This document shows, piece by piece, positions 45,165 through 52,840 of a stretch of 64,000 nt of DNA. Within the stretch, counting starts at the first letter, position 1, and the number at the start of each line of letters is the position of its first letter. Made by a program: the position numbers and the translations under genes. The notes beneath the pieces are model-generated. The model was not told the origin of the DNA. It was given only the letters and a program-made list of their open reading frames with translations, and did no database searches. The DNA comes from Ancylobacter gelatini (GTDB taxonomy: Bacteria > Pseudomonadota > Alphaproteobacteria > Rhizobiales > Xanthobacteraceae): assembly GCF_022601675.1 (NCBI RefSeq), contig NZ_JAKVIL010000011.1:62001-126000 (forward strand), given 5' to 3'.

Positions 45165-46943
45165 TCAGCTTACCTCGCCGAATTGCAGCGCGGCGAGACG
45201 GGCATAGAGGCCACCCTGCGCGGTGAGGCTGGCATGGGTGCCGTCCTCGACGATGCGGCCGTGCTCGATGACCAGAATGCGGTCGGCAGACAGCACGGTC
45301 GAGAGGCGATGGGCGATGACCAGCGTGGTGCGCCCCTCCATGGAGCGGTCGAGCGCCTTCTGCACCAGCGTCTCGCTTTCCGCGTCGAGTGCCGAGGTGG
45401 CTTCGTCCAGCAGCAGGATCGGGGCGCGGCGCAGGATGGCGCGGGCAATCGCGATGCGCTGGCGCTGGCCGCCGGAAAGCGTGACGCCGCGCTCCCCGAC
45501 CGGCGTCTCCCAGCCTTCGGGCAGGCGGGCGACGAATTCGTCGGCGCTGGCGAGGCGTCCGGCCTCCTCGACCTCCGCGTCGCTGGCCTCGGGACGGCCG
45601 AGCCGGATGTTCTCGCGGATGGTGGCGGCGAAGATCGCCACGTCCTGCGGCACCAGCGCGATGCGGGCGCGCATCGCCTGTGGATCGGCCCGCGCGATGT
45701 CGACGCCGTCGATCGCGATGGTGCCCGAGGCGGGGTCGTAGAAGCGCAACAGGAGCTGGAACAGGGTGGACTTGCCGCCGCCCGACGGGCCGACAATGGC
45801 GACCCGCTCGCCGGGCGAAACCGCGAAACTCACCCCGTTCAGCGCCACCACATCGGGGCGGGTGGGATAGGCGAAGCGCACATCCGTGAAGGCAATGGCG
45901 CCGCGCGCCGGCTCGGGCAGGGCCAGCGGGTTTGCCGGGGGGCGCACATGGGGTTGTTCGTCCAGCAGTTCCGCAATGCGCTCCGTGGCGCCGGCCGCCT
46001 GCGAGATTTCGCCCCAGACCTCGCCGAGCTGGCCGAGACCACTCGCCGCCAGCACGGCGTAGAGCACGAACTGGCCGAGCGTGCCCGCGCTCATCGTGCC
46101 CGCCAGCACCGCATTGGCGCCGGCCCAGAGGATGCCGACCACGCTGGCGAACACCAGGAAAATGCCGACGCCGGTGAGCAGCGCCCGCGCCCGCACCGCC
46201 TGCCGGGCGGCCTCGAAGGAGTGCTCCACATCGTCATGGAAGCGCGCATCCGCCGCGCGCTCGGCGGTGTTGGCCTGAAGGCTGCGCACCGAGCCGATGG
46301 CTTCCGCCGCATAGGCGGAGGCGTTGGCGAGCGTGTCCTGCGCCCCGCGCGAACGCCGGCGCACCCCGCGCCCGGAGCCGATGAGGGCGGCGACGATGAC
46401 CGGAATCGCGATCAGCAGGATCGCCGACAGCCACGGGCTGGTCACCACCATCATGATGGCCGCGCCGAAGAACAGCACGATGTTGCGCAGCGCGATCGAG
46501 GCCGAGGCGCCCACCGCCGACTTGATCTGGGTGGTGTCGGCCGTGAGCCGCGAGATCAGCTCGCCGGACTTGGCCTGATCGTAGAACGCGCCGTCGAGCG
46601 TCAGCAGATGGGCGAACACGCCCGCGCGCAGGTCGGCCACGATGCGCTCGCCCAGCGTCATGACGAGGTAGTAGCGCATGGCCGATGCGATGGACAGCAC
46701 CGCCACCACACCGATCATCACCGCGAAATAACGGTCGATGAAGCCGGCATGGCCGACATCGAAGCCGAAGTCGATCATGCGGCGCACCGCGATCGGTACC
46801 ACCAGCGTCGCCAGCGCCGCGGCCAGCAGCGCGGCCAGTGCCGCCAGCGCGCGGCCCTTGTAGCGCCGGATATACGGCCAGAGCGCGAGCAGGGGAGAGA
46901 GCCGCGGCCGGCGGCCGGACTTTTCCGGGGCGGAGTTTTCCAT
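45165..46943 (-). CDS. ABC transporter, fused permease and ATPase (MsbA-like exporter)
   Basis: The 592-residue half-transporter has six membrane helices (residues 30-310) and an ATPase domain with Walker A GPSGGGKST (385-393), signature LSGGQRQR near 492, Walker B LLLDEATSALD near 517 and the H-loop in IAHRLST. It should work as a homodimer exporting lipid, peptide or drug. The substrate is unknown. The ATG at 46943 was chosen over in-frame upstream starts that give unrelated sequence. It is divergent from rpmE. Confidence 0.9.
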   Translation of the reverse strand: MENSAPEKSGRRPRLSPLLALWPYIRRYKGRALAALAALLAAALATLVVPIAVRRMIDFGFDVGHAGFIDRYFAVMIGVVAVLSIASAMRYYLVMTLGERIVADLRAGVFAHLLTLDGAFYDQAKSGELISRLTADTTQIKSAVGASASIALRNIVLFFGAAIMMVVTSPWLSAILLIAIPVIVAALIGSGRGVRRRSRGAQDTLANASAYAAEAIGSVRSLQANTAERAADARFHDDVEHSFEAARQAVRARALLTGVGIFLVFASVVGILWAGANAVLAGTMSAGTLGQFVLYAVLAASGLGQLGEVWGEISQAAGATERIAELLDEQPHVRPPANPLALPEPARGAIAFTDVRFAYPTRPDVVALNGVSFAVSPGERVAIVGPSGGGKSTLFQLLLRFYDPASGTIAIDGVDIARADPQAMRARIALVPQDVAIFAATIRENIRLGRPEASDAEVEEAGRLASADEFVARLPEGWETPVGERGVTLSGGQRQRIAIARAILRRAPILLLDEATSALDAESETLVQKALDRSMEGRTTLVIAHRLSTVLSADRILVIEHGRIVEDGTHASLTAQGGLYARLAALQFGEVS

Positions 46944-47088
46944 GGCGGTGTTGTCAGTTCGTTGGGCGACTTGTGTCACGCTCAGGTCTCGGTTATAGAG
47001 CCGCTCGGATTTCCGGCAGGATCGATTTTGAAGATCGCCGCGCGGTTCCCGTAAGGGTTCCGGCCCAGCGGCGGCGAGGATGCAACCC

Positions 47089-47313
47089 ATGAAGAGCGAC
47101 ATCCATCCCGACTACCACTTCGTCAAGGTGGTGATGACGGACGGCACCGAGTACACGACGCGGACGACCTGGGGCAAGGAGGGCGACACCCTTCAGCTCG
47201 ATATCGACGCGACCTCCCACCCGGCCTGGACCGGCGGTTCGCAGCAGCTGCTCGACCGCGCCGGCCGCGTGTCGAAGTTCCAGAAGAAGTTCGCGGGCTT
47301 CCTCAAGGCCTGA
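47089..47313 (+). CDS. rpmE: 50S ribosomal protein L31
   Basis: The 74-residue protein ([19 protein letters not shown]..., [25 protein letters not shown] in part) is the zinc-independent L31 type, without the four cysteines. GCGAGGA lies nine bases before the ATG. An ATG three codons earlier is too close to that site. A strong terminator follows. Confidence 0.96.
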   Translation: MKSDIHPDYHFVKVVMTDGTEYTTRTTWGKEGDTLQLDIDATSHPAWTGGSQQLLDRAGRVSKFQKKFAGFLKA

Positions 47314-47363
47314 TCGGCCCTGCGGACAGGACGGCCGCTCGCGGCCGTCGCGTGACGCTTTGC

Positions 47364-47400
47364 AAACCCCGCCGAGGCCGCTGGCCCCCGGCGGGGTTTT
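47364..47400 (+). terminator. Rho-independent terminator of rpmE
   Basis: AAACCCCGCCG (47364-47374) pairs with CGGCGGGGTTT (47389-47399), with an inner GGCC/GGCC stem in the loop and a short T tail, 50 bases after the stop codon. Confidence 0.85.
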
Positions 47401-47442
47401 GCGTGTTGCCGCCGGGCATCCCGGCGCGCCATCCCTTTGCGC

Positions 47443-47967
47443 TCAGCGTTCAAAGGCGGTGCGCAGGCGACCGATCTGGCTCGCCACGGCATTGCCGGCT
47501 CGCTCGGGCGCCGCGTGCGGGGCGGCGCCGCGCGCCAGCCCCTCGTCGATGCGCTGGATCTGGCGTTGCAGGTCATAGCCGCGGCGCACCAGTTCGCGCA
47601 GGGTGGTGGGCAGCAGCTCTTCCTGCTCCTCGTCGCGGGGAGGGCCTTCTATGTCGATCTTCGCGCTCTCGCGCCGCGCGTCCTGCGGGCGCATGTCGCC
47701 CTCGTTGACCGCGCGCTGCAGCAGCAGCCAGGCGGCGAGCTGCATCAGCCGCGTGGACAGCCGCATGCTCTGCTGGGCATAGGCGGTGAGGGCGGGGCGC
47801 GACAGGTCTCGGCTTTCCACCCGCCCCGTGCCGTCGAGATAGGCGGCGGCTTCCTCGACCAGCGCCATACCTTCCGCGAACAGGTCGGCGAAAGCGCGCG
47901 AGGCCAGCCGGCGCTCGGCGATGTTCACCGTCGCGCCGGTCACGTCTGTGGTCCGGTCTGCTGCCAT
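47443..47967 (-). CDS. rcdA: DUF1465 protein, RcdA-like regulator of CtrA degradation
   Basis: The 174-residue, all-helical protein matches DUF1465, the family of Caulobacter RcdA: SRAFADLFAEGMALVEEAAAYLDG, LTAYAQQSMRLSTRLMQLAAWLLLQRAV and LPTTLRELVRRGYDLQRQIQRID, all in part. RcdA is a ClpXP adaptor that helps deliver the cell-cycle regulator CtrA and other substrates. Length agrees with the family. I chose the ATG at 47967. A perfect CtrA-type site lies 225 bases upstream, but a terminator hairpin stands between. The symbol is by homology only. Confidence 0.78.
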   Translation of the reverse strand: MAADRTTDVTGATVNIAERRLASRAFADLFAEGMALVEEAAAYLDGTGRVESRDLSRPALTAYAQQSMRLSTRLMQLAAWLLLQRAVNEGDMRPQDARRESAKIDIEGPPRDEEQEELLPTTLRELVRRGYDLQRQIQRIDEGLARGAAPHAAPERAGNAVASQIGRLRTAFER

Positions 47968-48076
47968 TGTCGTCACCGTCCGCGCGATTCGCGCCTGCGC
48001 TCCCCAGCACACCTAGCCTGTCGCGCAGTCGGCCCCGGCTGTCCAGCCCGCCGCGTCGCCGATGTGCGGCGGCGCG

Positions 48077-48168
48077 AAAAAGAAAGCCGCCCCCGAGGGC
48101 GGCCGGAAGTGAAGACAGGGCGGCGTCAAACAAAGTGGACAGGAGCCACTCGCGTCCAATATCGGACG
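48077..48168 (-). ncRNA. candidate small RNA between DUF1192 and the RcdA-like gene
   Basis: Minus-strand transcription from about 48168 would give a 90-base RNA with three stems: CGTCC/GGACG (48153-48168, loop of 6), AGTGG/CCACT (48134-48150) with loop CTCCTGT, and a 7-bp GC stem (48086-48103) followed by TTTCTTTTT, a standard Rho-independent terminator. The second loop contains CTCCT, complementary to a ribosome-binding site. A perfect CtrA-type box lies 23 bases upstream. This is a prediction; the terminator could simply end the DUF1192 transcript. Confidence 0.4.
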
Positions 48169-48190
48169 GACACAAGTAAAGGTCGGAAGC

Positions 48191-48207
48191 CTTAACCATG
48201 GGTTAAG
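48191..48207 (-). promoter_or_regulatory. perfect CtrA-type binding site
   Basis: CTTAACCATGGGTTAAG is a palindrome and an exact TTAA-N7-TTAA match (48192-48206), including the TTAACCAT form. It lies after the DUF1192 stop codon and upstream of the candidate small RNA and the RcdA-like gene, both on the minus strand. A TTTACTTG segment at 48173-48180 could be the -10 region. Confidence 0.6.
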
Positions 48208-48228
48208 CGATCCGCCTTTGGCCTGCTT

Positions 48229-48432
48229 TCAGCGCTTGAAGAAATTGTCCGCCGCCGCGCGCGAGGCCCGCTTGGAGATGAGCGCGAGCCGCAGCCGCTC
48301 CATTTCAGAGGCCAGCAGAGTCATGCGCTCCTCAAGCTCGATCTCCGACAGGGTGGAAAGATCGGCCCCGATCTCATGGGTGGCCGGCGCCCTTGCCGGC
48401 CGTACCGAAAACACGTCGTCGTCGATCGCCAT
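48229..48432 (-). CDS. DUF1192 family small protein
   Basis: The 67-residue product (MAIDDDVFSVRP..., LSTLSEIELEERMTLLASEMERLRL in part, ending ADNFFKR) matches DUF1192, a family of small helical alphaproteobacterial proteins of unknown function. In related genomes it sits beside the DUF1465 gene and the quinone oxidoreductase gene, as here. A terminator hairpin lies about 125 bases downstream. Confidence 0.87.
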   Translation of the reverse strand: MAIDDDVFSVRPARAPATHEIGADLSTLSEIELEERMTLLASEMERLRLALISKRASRAAADNFFKR

Positions 48433-48620
48433 GTGATGCCCCTCTCACATATTCACTCGATAAAGTCCGGCGGCACGGGAAGTTCCGCAGGTTTCCGCGC
48501 CCTGCGACACCCGGCCGGCTTCCACAAGGTAAACCCGGCCCGGCATGGTTGCCAGCCCGCGGCGCTTGACTTAACCAACACGGTAAAGCTGCCCGCGAAA
48601 ACTCTGACGAGGAACCGCCC

Positions 48621-49664
48621 GTGACCGGAACGCCCACCAGCCTGCCTCCCACCAGCCTGCCCGCCACCAACCTTCCCGCCACCATGACCGCGATCGGCCT
48701 GCCGACGCCCGGCGGACCGGAAGCGCTGGTTCCCGAGCAGCGGCCGGTGCCGGTGCCGGGCAAGGGCGAAATCCTGGTCAAGGTCGCGGCGGCCGGTGTG
48801 AACCGGCCCGACGTCATGCAGCGCAAGGGCTATTATCCCCCCCCGCCCGGCGCCTCCGACATTCCCGGCCTTGAAATCGCCGGCGAGGTGGTCGCGCTCG
48901 GCGAAGGCGTCACCCGCTGGACGCTCGGCGACAAGGTGTGCGCGCTGGTCTCCGGCGGCGGCTATGCGCAATATTGCCTGGCGGACGAAGCCTCCGCGCT
49001 GCCGGTGCCCGCCGGCCTGTCCATGGTCGAGGCGGCGGCGCTGCCCGAGACCTTCTTCACGGTGTGGACCAATGTGTTCGACCTCGCCGGGCTGAAGGCC
49101 GGCGAGAATTTCCTGGTGCATGGCGGCACGTCGGGCATCGGCACCACGGCGATCCAACTCGCCAAGGCCTTCGGCGCCACCGTGTTCACCACGGCCGGCA
49201 GCGCCGAGAAGTGCGCCGTGTGCCGCGAATTGGGCGCCGATGTCGCCATCGACTACAAGACCGAGGACTTCGTGGCGGTGGTCAAGGAAAAGACCGGCGG
49301 CAAGGGCGTCAACGTCATCCTCGACATGGTGGGCGGCTCCTACATCGCCCGCAATTACGAGGCCGCCTCCCCGCAGGGCCGCATCGTGCAGATCGCCTTC
49401 ATGGAAGGCTCCAAGGTGCAGATCGACTATATGCGCCTGATGCTCAAGCGCCTGTCGCATATGGGCTCGACCCTGCGCTCGCGCCCCAAGGCCGAGAAGG
49501 CCGCCATTGCCGCATCCATCGTCGCAAAGGTGTGGCCGCTGGTCGAGGCCGGCACCGTCAAGCCGGTGATGGATCAGGTGTTCCCGCTGGAAAAGGCCAG
49601 CGAGGCCCATGCCCGCATGGAGACCAGCGCCCATATTGGCAAGATCATGCTGAAGGTCGACTGA
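48621..49664 (+). CDS. NAD(P)H-quinone oxidoreductase (zinc-independent MDR family)
   Basis: The protein of up to 347 residues is a quinone reductase of the zeta-crystallin/PIG3 group. It has AAGVNRPDVMQRKGYYPPPPG, GLEIAGEVV and the nucleotide-binding VHGGTSGIGTTAIQLAKAFGA; it has no zinc ligands. It reduces quinones with NADPH. The GTG at 48621 has GAGGA seven bases upstream and adds a 21-residue leader made of a 5-residue repeat. The ATG at 48684 would give the usual N-terminus (MTAIGLPTPGGPEAL) but has no ribosome-binding site. I kept the GTG. Confidence 0.88.
   Translation: MTGTPTSLPPTSLPATNLPATMTAIGLPTPGGPEALVPEQRPVPVPGKGEILVKVAAAGVNRPDVMQRKGYYPPPPGASDIPGLEIAGEVVALGEGVTRWTLGDKVCALVSGGGYAQYCLADEASALPVPAGLSMVEAAALPETFFTVWTNVFDLAGLKAGENFLVHGGTSGIGTTAIQLAKAFGATVFTTAGSAEKCAVCRELGADVAIDYKTEDFVAVVKEKTGGKGVNVILDMVGGSYIARNYEAASPQGRIVQIAFMEGSKVQIDYMRLMLKRLSHMGSTLRSRPKAEKAAIAASIVAKVWPLVEAGTVKPVMDQVFPLEKASEAHARMETSAHIGKIMLKVD
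48636..48680 (+). repeat. three 15-bp tandem repeats at the start of the quinone oxidoreductase gene
   Basis: ACCAGCCTGCCTCCC, ACCAGCCTGCCCGCC and ACCAACCTTCCCGCC follow each other without gaps. In frame they encode TSLPP, TSLPA and TNLPA between the GTG and the first internal ATG. The number of copies may vary between strains. Confidence 0.75.
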
Positions 49665-49770
49665 GGGCGGTTCCCACGGGGGGAGGACGCGGGCGTCATC
49701 GCGCCGTCATCGGCGCACAGGATATCCGCGTCCCCCCTCTGGTTTTCCGCGCGGGACCATCCTAAATTAG

Positions 49771-49933
49771 GCAGGCGGGGCTGCGGGGTTCGTCAGGAGA
49801 ACATATTCCCCGGGGCCTTATCGATCTCAAAGGGAGCTGTCCCTGACCGGACCCGTGGGTCCGGACACACGGCGCCCACCTACGCTGTAGGTTCCCGGGA
49901 TCGATCACCAACGGCCATCGCGGCTCCGCACTT
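49771..49933 (+). ncRNA. ssrS: 6S RNA
   Basis: A region of about 160 bases directly upstream of fau has the alphaproteobacterial 6S pattern. The closing stem is GCGGGGCTG (49775-49783) with CGGCTCCGC (49921-49929), two G-U pairs. The conserved CCTTATCGATCTCAAAGGGA and GCTGTCCCTG segments follow, and the terminal hairpin CCGGACCC/GGGTCCGG is at 49847-49864. TAAATT at 49763-49768 is a likely -10 box. 6S RNA binds the housekeeping RNA polymerase holoenzyme as a promoter mimic, and linkage to fau is widely conserved. Ends are approximate. Confidence 0.82.
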
Positions 49934-49948
49934 ACGTCCAAGGCATCC

Positions 49949-50560
49949 ATGCCCGTTACGACCTCGGTCTCCCTCGACAAGGCTCCCCTCCGCGCGGTGG
50001 CGCTCGCCCGTCGCGCCGAGCTTGATCCCGACGCGCGCGACGCCGCGGCCGCGCGTGCCGCCGCACATGCGCTGTCCTGGCTCGGCGATGTGTCGGGGGA
50101 AATGGTCGCGCTGTTCTCGCCCATCGGCACCGAAATCGCGACCGCGCCGCTCGCCGCCTTGCTGCGCGACGCCGGCGCGCGACTGGCGCTGCCGGTCGTG
50201 GTGGCCGCGAGCACGCCACTGCTGTTCCGCGAATGGCGCGAGGAGGTGGCGTTGGTGTCGAGCCTCGGGCCCGGCCGGCTGACCATTCCCGCCCCGCCCG
50301 AGAGCGAGAAGCTGGTGGAGCCCGACGTCATCGTGGTGCCGCTCGCTGCCTTCGATGCGCGCGGCAACCGCATCGGCTATGGCGCCGGCTATTATGACCG
50401 TACGCTGGCGCAGATCCGCGCTGCCCGGCGCATCGAGGCGCTGGGCTACGCCTTCGCGGTGCAGGAACTGCCCACCCTACCGGCGGAAGTGCATGACGAG
50501 CGCCTCGACGCCATCGCCACCGATGCCGGCATCATCTGCCCGGCCGTGGTTGAGGAGTAG
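49949..50560 (+). CDS. fau: 5-formyltetrahydrofolate cyclo-ligase
   Basis: The 203-residue enzyme ends in the conserved VPLAAFDARGNRIGYGAGYYDRTLA region and LDAIATDAGII, the signature of 5-FTHF cyclo-ligases. ATP-dependent conversion of 5-formyl- to 5,10-methenyl-THF feeds the folate pool also used by ThyA and FolA. It starts at ATG 49949, immediately after the 6S RNA, and the two may share a transcript. The metallophosphoesterase gene follows after 2 bases. Confidence 0.93.
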   Translation: MPVTTSVSLDKAPLRAVALARRAELDPDARDAAAARAAAHALSWLGDVSGEMVALFSPIGTEIATAPLAALLRDAGARLALPVVVAASTPLLFREWREEVALVSSLGPGRLTIPAPPESEKLVEPDVIVVPLAAFDARGNRIGYGAGYYDRTLAQIRAARRIEALGYAFAVQELPTLPAEVHDERLDAIATDAGIICPAVVEE

Positions 50561-50562
50561 CG

Positions 50563-51378
50563 ATGCGCCTGCTTTTTCTCGGCGATGTGGTCGGGCGCCC
50601 CGGCCGTCAGGTGGTGGCCGACCATCTGCCCCGGCTGCGTGCCGACTGGGCGCTGGACTGCGTGATCGTCAATGGCGAGAACGCCGCGGGCGGCTTCGGC
50701 ATCACCGAGGCGATCTACGAGGAATTTCTGGAGGCCGGCGCCGACGCGGTGACGCTCGGCAACCATTCCTTCGACCAGCGTGAGGCGCTGGTGTTCATCG
50801 AGCGCGCCCCGCGTCTCGTCCGCCCCGCCAATTATCCGCCCGGCACGCCGGGGCGGGGCGCGGCGCTGGTGGAGACCCGTACCGGCGCGCAGGTGCTGGT
50901 CGTCAACATGATGGGCCGCACCTTCATGGACCCGATGGACGACCCGTTCGCGGCCATCGACCGCGAACTCGATGCCGGCCCGCTCGGTCTCGTATCCGAT
51001 GCGGTGGTGGTGGATTTCCACGCCGAAACCACCAGCGAGAAGCAGGCCTTCGGCCATTGGTGCGACGGGCGCGCCAGCCTCGTGATCGGAACGCACACCC
51101 ATGTGCCGACCGCCGACCATCGCATCCTGTCCGGCGGCACCGCCTACATGACCGATGTCGGCATGTGCGGCTGCTATGACGGGGTGATCGGCATGGACAA
51201 GGAAGAGCCGCTCCGCCGCTTCACTCGCAAGATCGGCTCCTCGCGCTTCGAGCCGGCCGCCGGGCCGGGCACGCTGTCGGGCCTTGCGGTGGAGACGGAT
51301 GGGCGCGGCCTTGCGGTGCGCCTCGCCCCGGTGCGCATCGGCGGCGCCCTTGAGCCGGTGGTCCCGTCCTTCTGGTGA
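50563..51378 (+). CDS. YmdB-like metallophosphoesterase (TIGR00282)
   Basis: The 271-residue protein begins MRLLFLGDVVGRPGRQVV and shows the metal-binding motifs VNGENAAGGFGI, TLGNHSFDQ, DFHAETTSEK and GTHTHVPTAD of the TIGR00282 group, which includes Bacillus YmdB. Family members have phosphodiesterase activity, reported on cyclic nucleotides or RNA-related substrates. It follows fau by two bases, so folate salvage and this enzyme are in one operon. Confidence 0.92.
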   Translation: MRLLFLGDVVGRPGRQVVADHLPRLRADWALDCVIVNGENAAGGFGITEAIYEEFLEAGADAVTLGNHSFDQREALVFIERAPRLVRPANYPPGTPGRGAALVETRTGAQVLVVNMMGRTFMDPMDDPFAAIDRELDAGPLGLVSDAVVVDFHAETTSEKQAFGHWCDGRASLVIGTHTHVPTADHRILSGGTAYMTDVGMCGCYDGVIGMDKEEPLRRFTRKIGSSRFEPAAGPGTLSGLAVETDGRGLAVRLAPVRIGGALEPVVPSFW

Positions 51379-51451
51379 GCCACACCGGCGCACCATATTG
51401 TGCAGTGCAGCAACAAATGGCCGGCCTACGCGTTGACGCGAACGGAGCCGC

Positions 51452-52720
51452 ATGGTGCGGCCCGCCGCGAAAAGGGCACCGGACGTGAAGCAGTTCTCCG
51501 AGATGATCAACCGGCTGCGCGCGCTGCATCGTGCCGGCCGCTTCCAGTCCGCCGCCCCCGGCGCCGCACCGGCCCCGGAGCCGGCGGAAGATCGGCTGGT
51601 CGATCTTGAGGCATTCGGTTCCAACCCCGGGGCGCTGCGGGCCCGCTTCTACGTGCCCGAGCATTTGCCGCCGCGCGCGCCGCTGGTCGTGGTGCTGCAC
51701 GGCTGCACCCAGACGGCGGCCGGATATGATCTCGGCGCCGGCTGGTCGCGGCTGGCGGACCGCGAGGGCTTCGTCGTGCTCTGCCCCGAGCAGCAACGCG
51801 CCAATAATCCCAATCTGTGCTTCAACTGGTTCGTGCCGGGCGACATTCGGCGCGGCGAGGGCGAGGCGCTGTCGATCCGGCAGATGATCGAGGCGCTGGT
51901 CACGCGCTTCGCGCTGGATCGCGGGCGCATCTTCGTCACCGGCCTTTCCGCCGGCGGGGCGATGGCCGGCGTGATGCTGGCGACCTACCCGGACGTGTTC
52001 GCGGGCGGGGCCATCATTGCCGGCCTGCCCTATGACTGCGCGCACAGCGTGCCGCAGGCGCTGCGGCAGATGAAGGGGCAGGGGACGCTTGGTGAGCACG
52101 AGCTGCAGGCACGGCTGCGCGCCGCCTCGACCCGTGATGGCAGGCCCTATGCCGGCCCGTGGCCGCGGCTGTCGGTCTGGCAGGGCACGGCCGACACTGT
52201 CGTGGCTCCCGCCAATGCCACCGAGATCATCGCGCAATGGCGCGGCGTCCATGGCGTCGACATGCTGCCGACGCGGCTGGAGCAGGTGGCGGGCTTTCCT
52301 CACCGGGTCTGGTGCGATGCCACCGGGCGCGAGGTCATGGAGGAGTTCAGCGTCATCGGGATGGGCCATGGCACGCCGCTCGCGACCCGCGGAGCAAATG
52401 GGCTGGGGCAGGCCGGCCCGTTCCTTCTGGACGTAGGTATCTCCTCGACCCGGCATATCGCCCACTTCTGGGGAATCGTCCCGGCGCCCCGGACGGACGC
52501 CACTGCCGGGGCGCAGCCCTCCGCACCGTCGCCTTCGCCGAACGAGCCCCGCGCTCCCGCTCTCGCCGGCCCGGAGCCCGAGCGCGGCGAGGAGGCGCGC
52601 ACGCAGGGCGCTGGCGCTTACGGGTCCGGTGCGCGCGGCACCACGGGCGGGGATTCGAGACCGCGCGGCGTGCGCGAGGTGATCGAGGACGCGCTGCGGG
52701 CGGCGGGACTGATGAAGTGA
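51452..52720 (+). CDS. PHB-depolymerase-family esterase
   Basis: The 422-residue protein has the oxyanion-hole motif LHGCTQTAAGYD (83-94), the nucleophile Ser167 in GLSAGGAM, an Asp in GTADTVV near 247 and a His in GMGHGTPL near 309. This is the esterase PHB depolymerase layout. It has no signal peptide, so intracellular polyhydroxybutyrate or another ester is the likely substrate. A disordered Pro/Ala/Gly tail (about 345-405) ends in a short helix. It starts at ATG 51452, 73 bases after the phosphoesterase gene. Confidence 0.87.
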   Translation: MVRPAAKRAPDVKQFSEMINRLRALHRAGRFQSAAPGAAPAPEPAEDRLVDLEAFGSNPGALRARFYVPEHLPPRAPLVVVLHGCTQTAAGYDLGAGWSRLADREGFVVLCPEQQRANNPNLCFNWFVPGDIRRGEGEALSIRQMIEALVTRFALDRGRIFVTGLSAGGAMAGVMLATYPDVFAGGAIIAGLPYDCAHSVPQALRQMKGQGTLGEHELQARLRAASTRDGRPYAGPWPRLSVWQGTADTVVAPANATEIIAQWRGVHGVDMLPTRLEQVAGFPHRVWCDATGREVMEEFSVIGMGHGTPLATRGANGLGQAGPFLLDVGISSTRHIAHFWGIVPAPRTDATAGAQPSAPSPSPNEPRAPALAGPEPERGEEARTQGAGAYGSGARGTTGGDSRPRGVREVIEDALRAAGLMK

Positions 52721-52840
52721 CGCGGCGCGAAACCTCATCCGGCGGGAAAGCGCGGCCGTGCCACCCGGCTTTGCGTGGTGCGGGGCTGGTCCTCTATCAT
52801 CACGCCGCCGGATATTGGTGACCGGAGGGGAACGAAGGAC

